Positions 63,289-64,000 of a DNA stretch of 64,000 bases are shown here, piece after piece; position 1 is the first letter of the stretch; the number at the start of each line of letters is the position of its first letter. The notes under the pieces were generated by a model, which was not told the DNA's origin, searched no databases, and worked only from the letters and a program-made list of their open reading frames with translations. The stretch comes from Splendidivirga corallicola (GTDB lineage: Bacteria; Bacteroidota; Bacteroidia; Cytophagales; Cyclobacteriaceae). The DNA is taken from the NCBI GenBank assembly GCA_030442035.1, contig JAUJEA010000001.1:434001-498000 (forward strand). The letters run 5' to 3'. Position numbers and translations under genes: made by a program.

Positions 63289-64000
63289 TTAATTTAGGAT
63301 GACAGTTTTATCATTTATTTCAAACTCAAATTCAAAGGCAAAACTTAACCCCTCCAATATCTCAGTTAGTGATTTATTCTTATAGATAATGGAAAAGTCC
63401 TTATCTCGATTCAGCTGTCGGTTTACAACAAATGTAACCCCGTACCATCGTTCCAATGTGCGGATAATTTCATTGATATTTGCTCCTTTGAAGTGGATAA
63501 TCCCCTTTGTCCAAGCCAGGATTTCATCAGGATCAAAATCCTCTTTGGTAAGCCTTTGACTGGAAAGATCATATGATGTCATTTGATTCCTGGTAATGGT
63601 ATACTTGAACCTCTTAGCTATACTGCTACTGTTCTCTACTCTTACTTTACCCTCCACCACGGCCACATTGATTTTGCTTTCATCGGGATACGCCCTTACG
63701 TTAAAAGCTGTTCCAAGCACTGTTGTTTGTACATTTCCAGTCTTAACAATAAAGGGTCGTTCAGCGTCCTTGGTAACTTCAAAATACGCTTCACCTTTTA
63801 AGTAAACCACTCGTACTGTATCAGAAAATCTCTCGGGATAACTGATATCTGAACCTGCATTAAGGTGTACTTTGGTGCCATCATCCAACCAGGTGGTGGT
63901 TTTTTGCCCCATAGGACTCTTCTTTGTGATGACAGGTAATTGAACCACTTGGCTTTGTTCGATAGGAAGAAATCTGAGTACCCCAAAGACGGACAAAAGA
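63289..64000 (-). CDS. FecR family anti-sigma factor (5' part beyond window)
   Basis: About 237 residues are visible; the frame is open to the right edge, so the N-terminal sigma-binding domain and most of the membrane segment are cut off. The visible TTG near 63996 is not the true start. Seen: the end of a hydrophobic segment (LLSVFGVLRFLP), the FecR domain (TTTWLDDGTKVHLNAGSDISYPERFSD, GEAYFEVTKDAERPFIVKTGNVQTTVLGTAFNVRAYP), and the C-terminal DUF4974-like domain (DPDEILAWTKGIIHFKGANINEIIRTLERWYGVTF). It regulates the SusC-SusD operon that follows it at 57487-63130. Confidence 0.93.
   Translation of the reverse strand, partial: LLSVFGVLRFLPIEQSQVVQLPVITKKSPMGQKTTTWLDDGTKVHLNAGSDISYPERFSDTVRVVYLKGEAYFEVTKDAERPFIVKTGNVQTTVLGTAFNVRAYPDESKINVAVVEGKVRVENSSSIAKRFKYTITRNQMTSYDLSSQRLTKEDFDPDEILAWTKGIIHFKGANINEIIRTLERWYGVTFVVNRQLNRDKDFSIIYKNKSLTEILEGLSFAFEFEFEINDKTVILN

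Noticed and set aside
1-64000. CRISPR arrays, tRNA/rRNA genes, integrases, transposases or prophage genes
   Set aside because: None was recognised; no regularly spaced direct repeats and no mobile-element proteins are present in the window.

Overview
The window is chromosomal DNA of a Bacteroidota, most likely a Cytophagales-type marine or soil gliding bacterium. The evidence is five cargo proteins with type IX secretion C-terminal signals (both type A and CHU_C/type B), two SusC/SusD outer-membrane uptake loci controlled by ECF sigma/FecR pairs, a pappalysin-type (M43) zinc protease, Bacteroidota promoters of the form TTTG-N19-TAnnTTTG, AT-rich intergenic DNA and almost no Shine-Dalgarno sites. 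The genus cannot be named from the sequence alone. I saw no tRNA, rRNA, CRISPR array, transposase, integrase or phage gene.

Layout. 1-8156: the 3' part of a secreted TonB-C-domain protein, a large type IX cargo, a four-gene cassette (VOC protein, WYL regulator, GyrI-like ligand-binding protein, alpha/beta hydrolase), a peroxiredoxin-like protein and a secreted protein of unknown function. 8157-17938: housekeeping and peptide degradation, with hslV, the pyruvate dehydrogenase E2 gene, a large metallopeptidase-propeller-barrel protein, a dipeptidyl-peptidase IV and an AraC regulator. 18100-24418: a type IX cargo, a small outer-membrane barrel, and a two-gene unit of a membrane-embedded spermidine-synthase-like enzyme and an exported FAD oxidoreductase. 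24960-40321: an alanine/glycine:cation symporter, class II fructose-bisphosphate aldolase, a sodium:solute symporter, a 1096-residue type IX cargo with a DUF922 partner, a sdaAB-tolC-adaptor operon, SdpI-like and lipoprotein genes, and thyA. 40535-47520: a complete sigma-FecR-SusC-SusD locus. 47618-53242: two DUF3179 lipoproteins flanking an aminopeptidase P and a barrel gene. 53354-64000: a second FecR-SusC-SusD-lipoprotein locus followed by a secreted M43 metalloprotease and a CRTAC1-type cargo.

The most notable observations are these. (1) The two DUF3179 lipoproteins, at 47618-48727 and 52085-53242, carry the same two blocks in opposite order, so one is a natural circular permutation of the other. 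(2) A roughly 310-325 bp non-coding element occurs twice, at 24527-24851 (+) and 48841-49149 (-). Both copies point the same way relative to the gene they precede and end about 110 bp before its start codon. The copies have weak terminal inverted repeats and possible 2-bp target duplications, so the element may be a MITE, a mobile leader or a structured RNA. (3) The membrane aminopropyltransferase-like enzyme has a changed GGGDG motif and is paired with an exported FAD oxidoreductase lipoprotein. (4) A gluzincin-type HExxH...WxxEG domain is fused to a TolB-like propeller and an outer-membrane barrel.

Taken together, the window is rich in extracellular protein and peptide handling: M43 protease, DPP-IV, aminopeptidase P, the metallopeptidase-barrel protein, and SusCD pumps without any glycoside hydrolase nearby. 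It also carries amino-acid uptake and serine breakdown genes. This suggests, but does not prove, a peptide-scavenging lifestyle.
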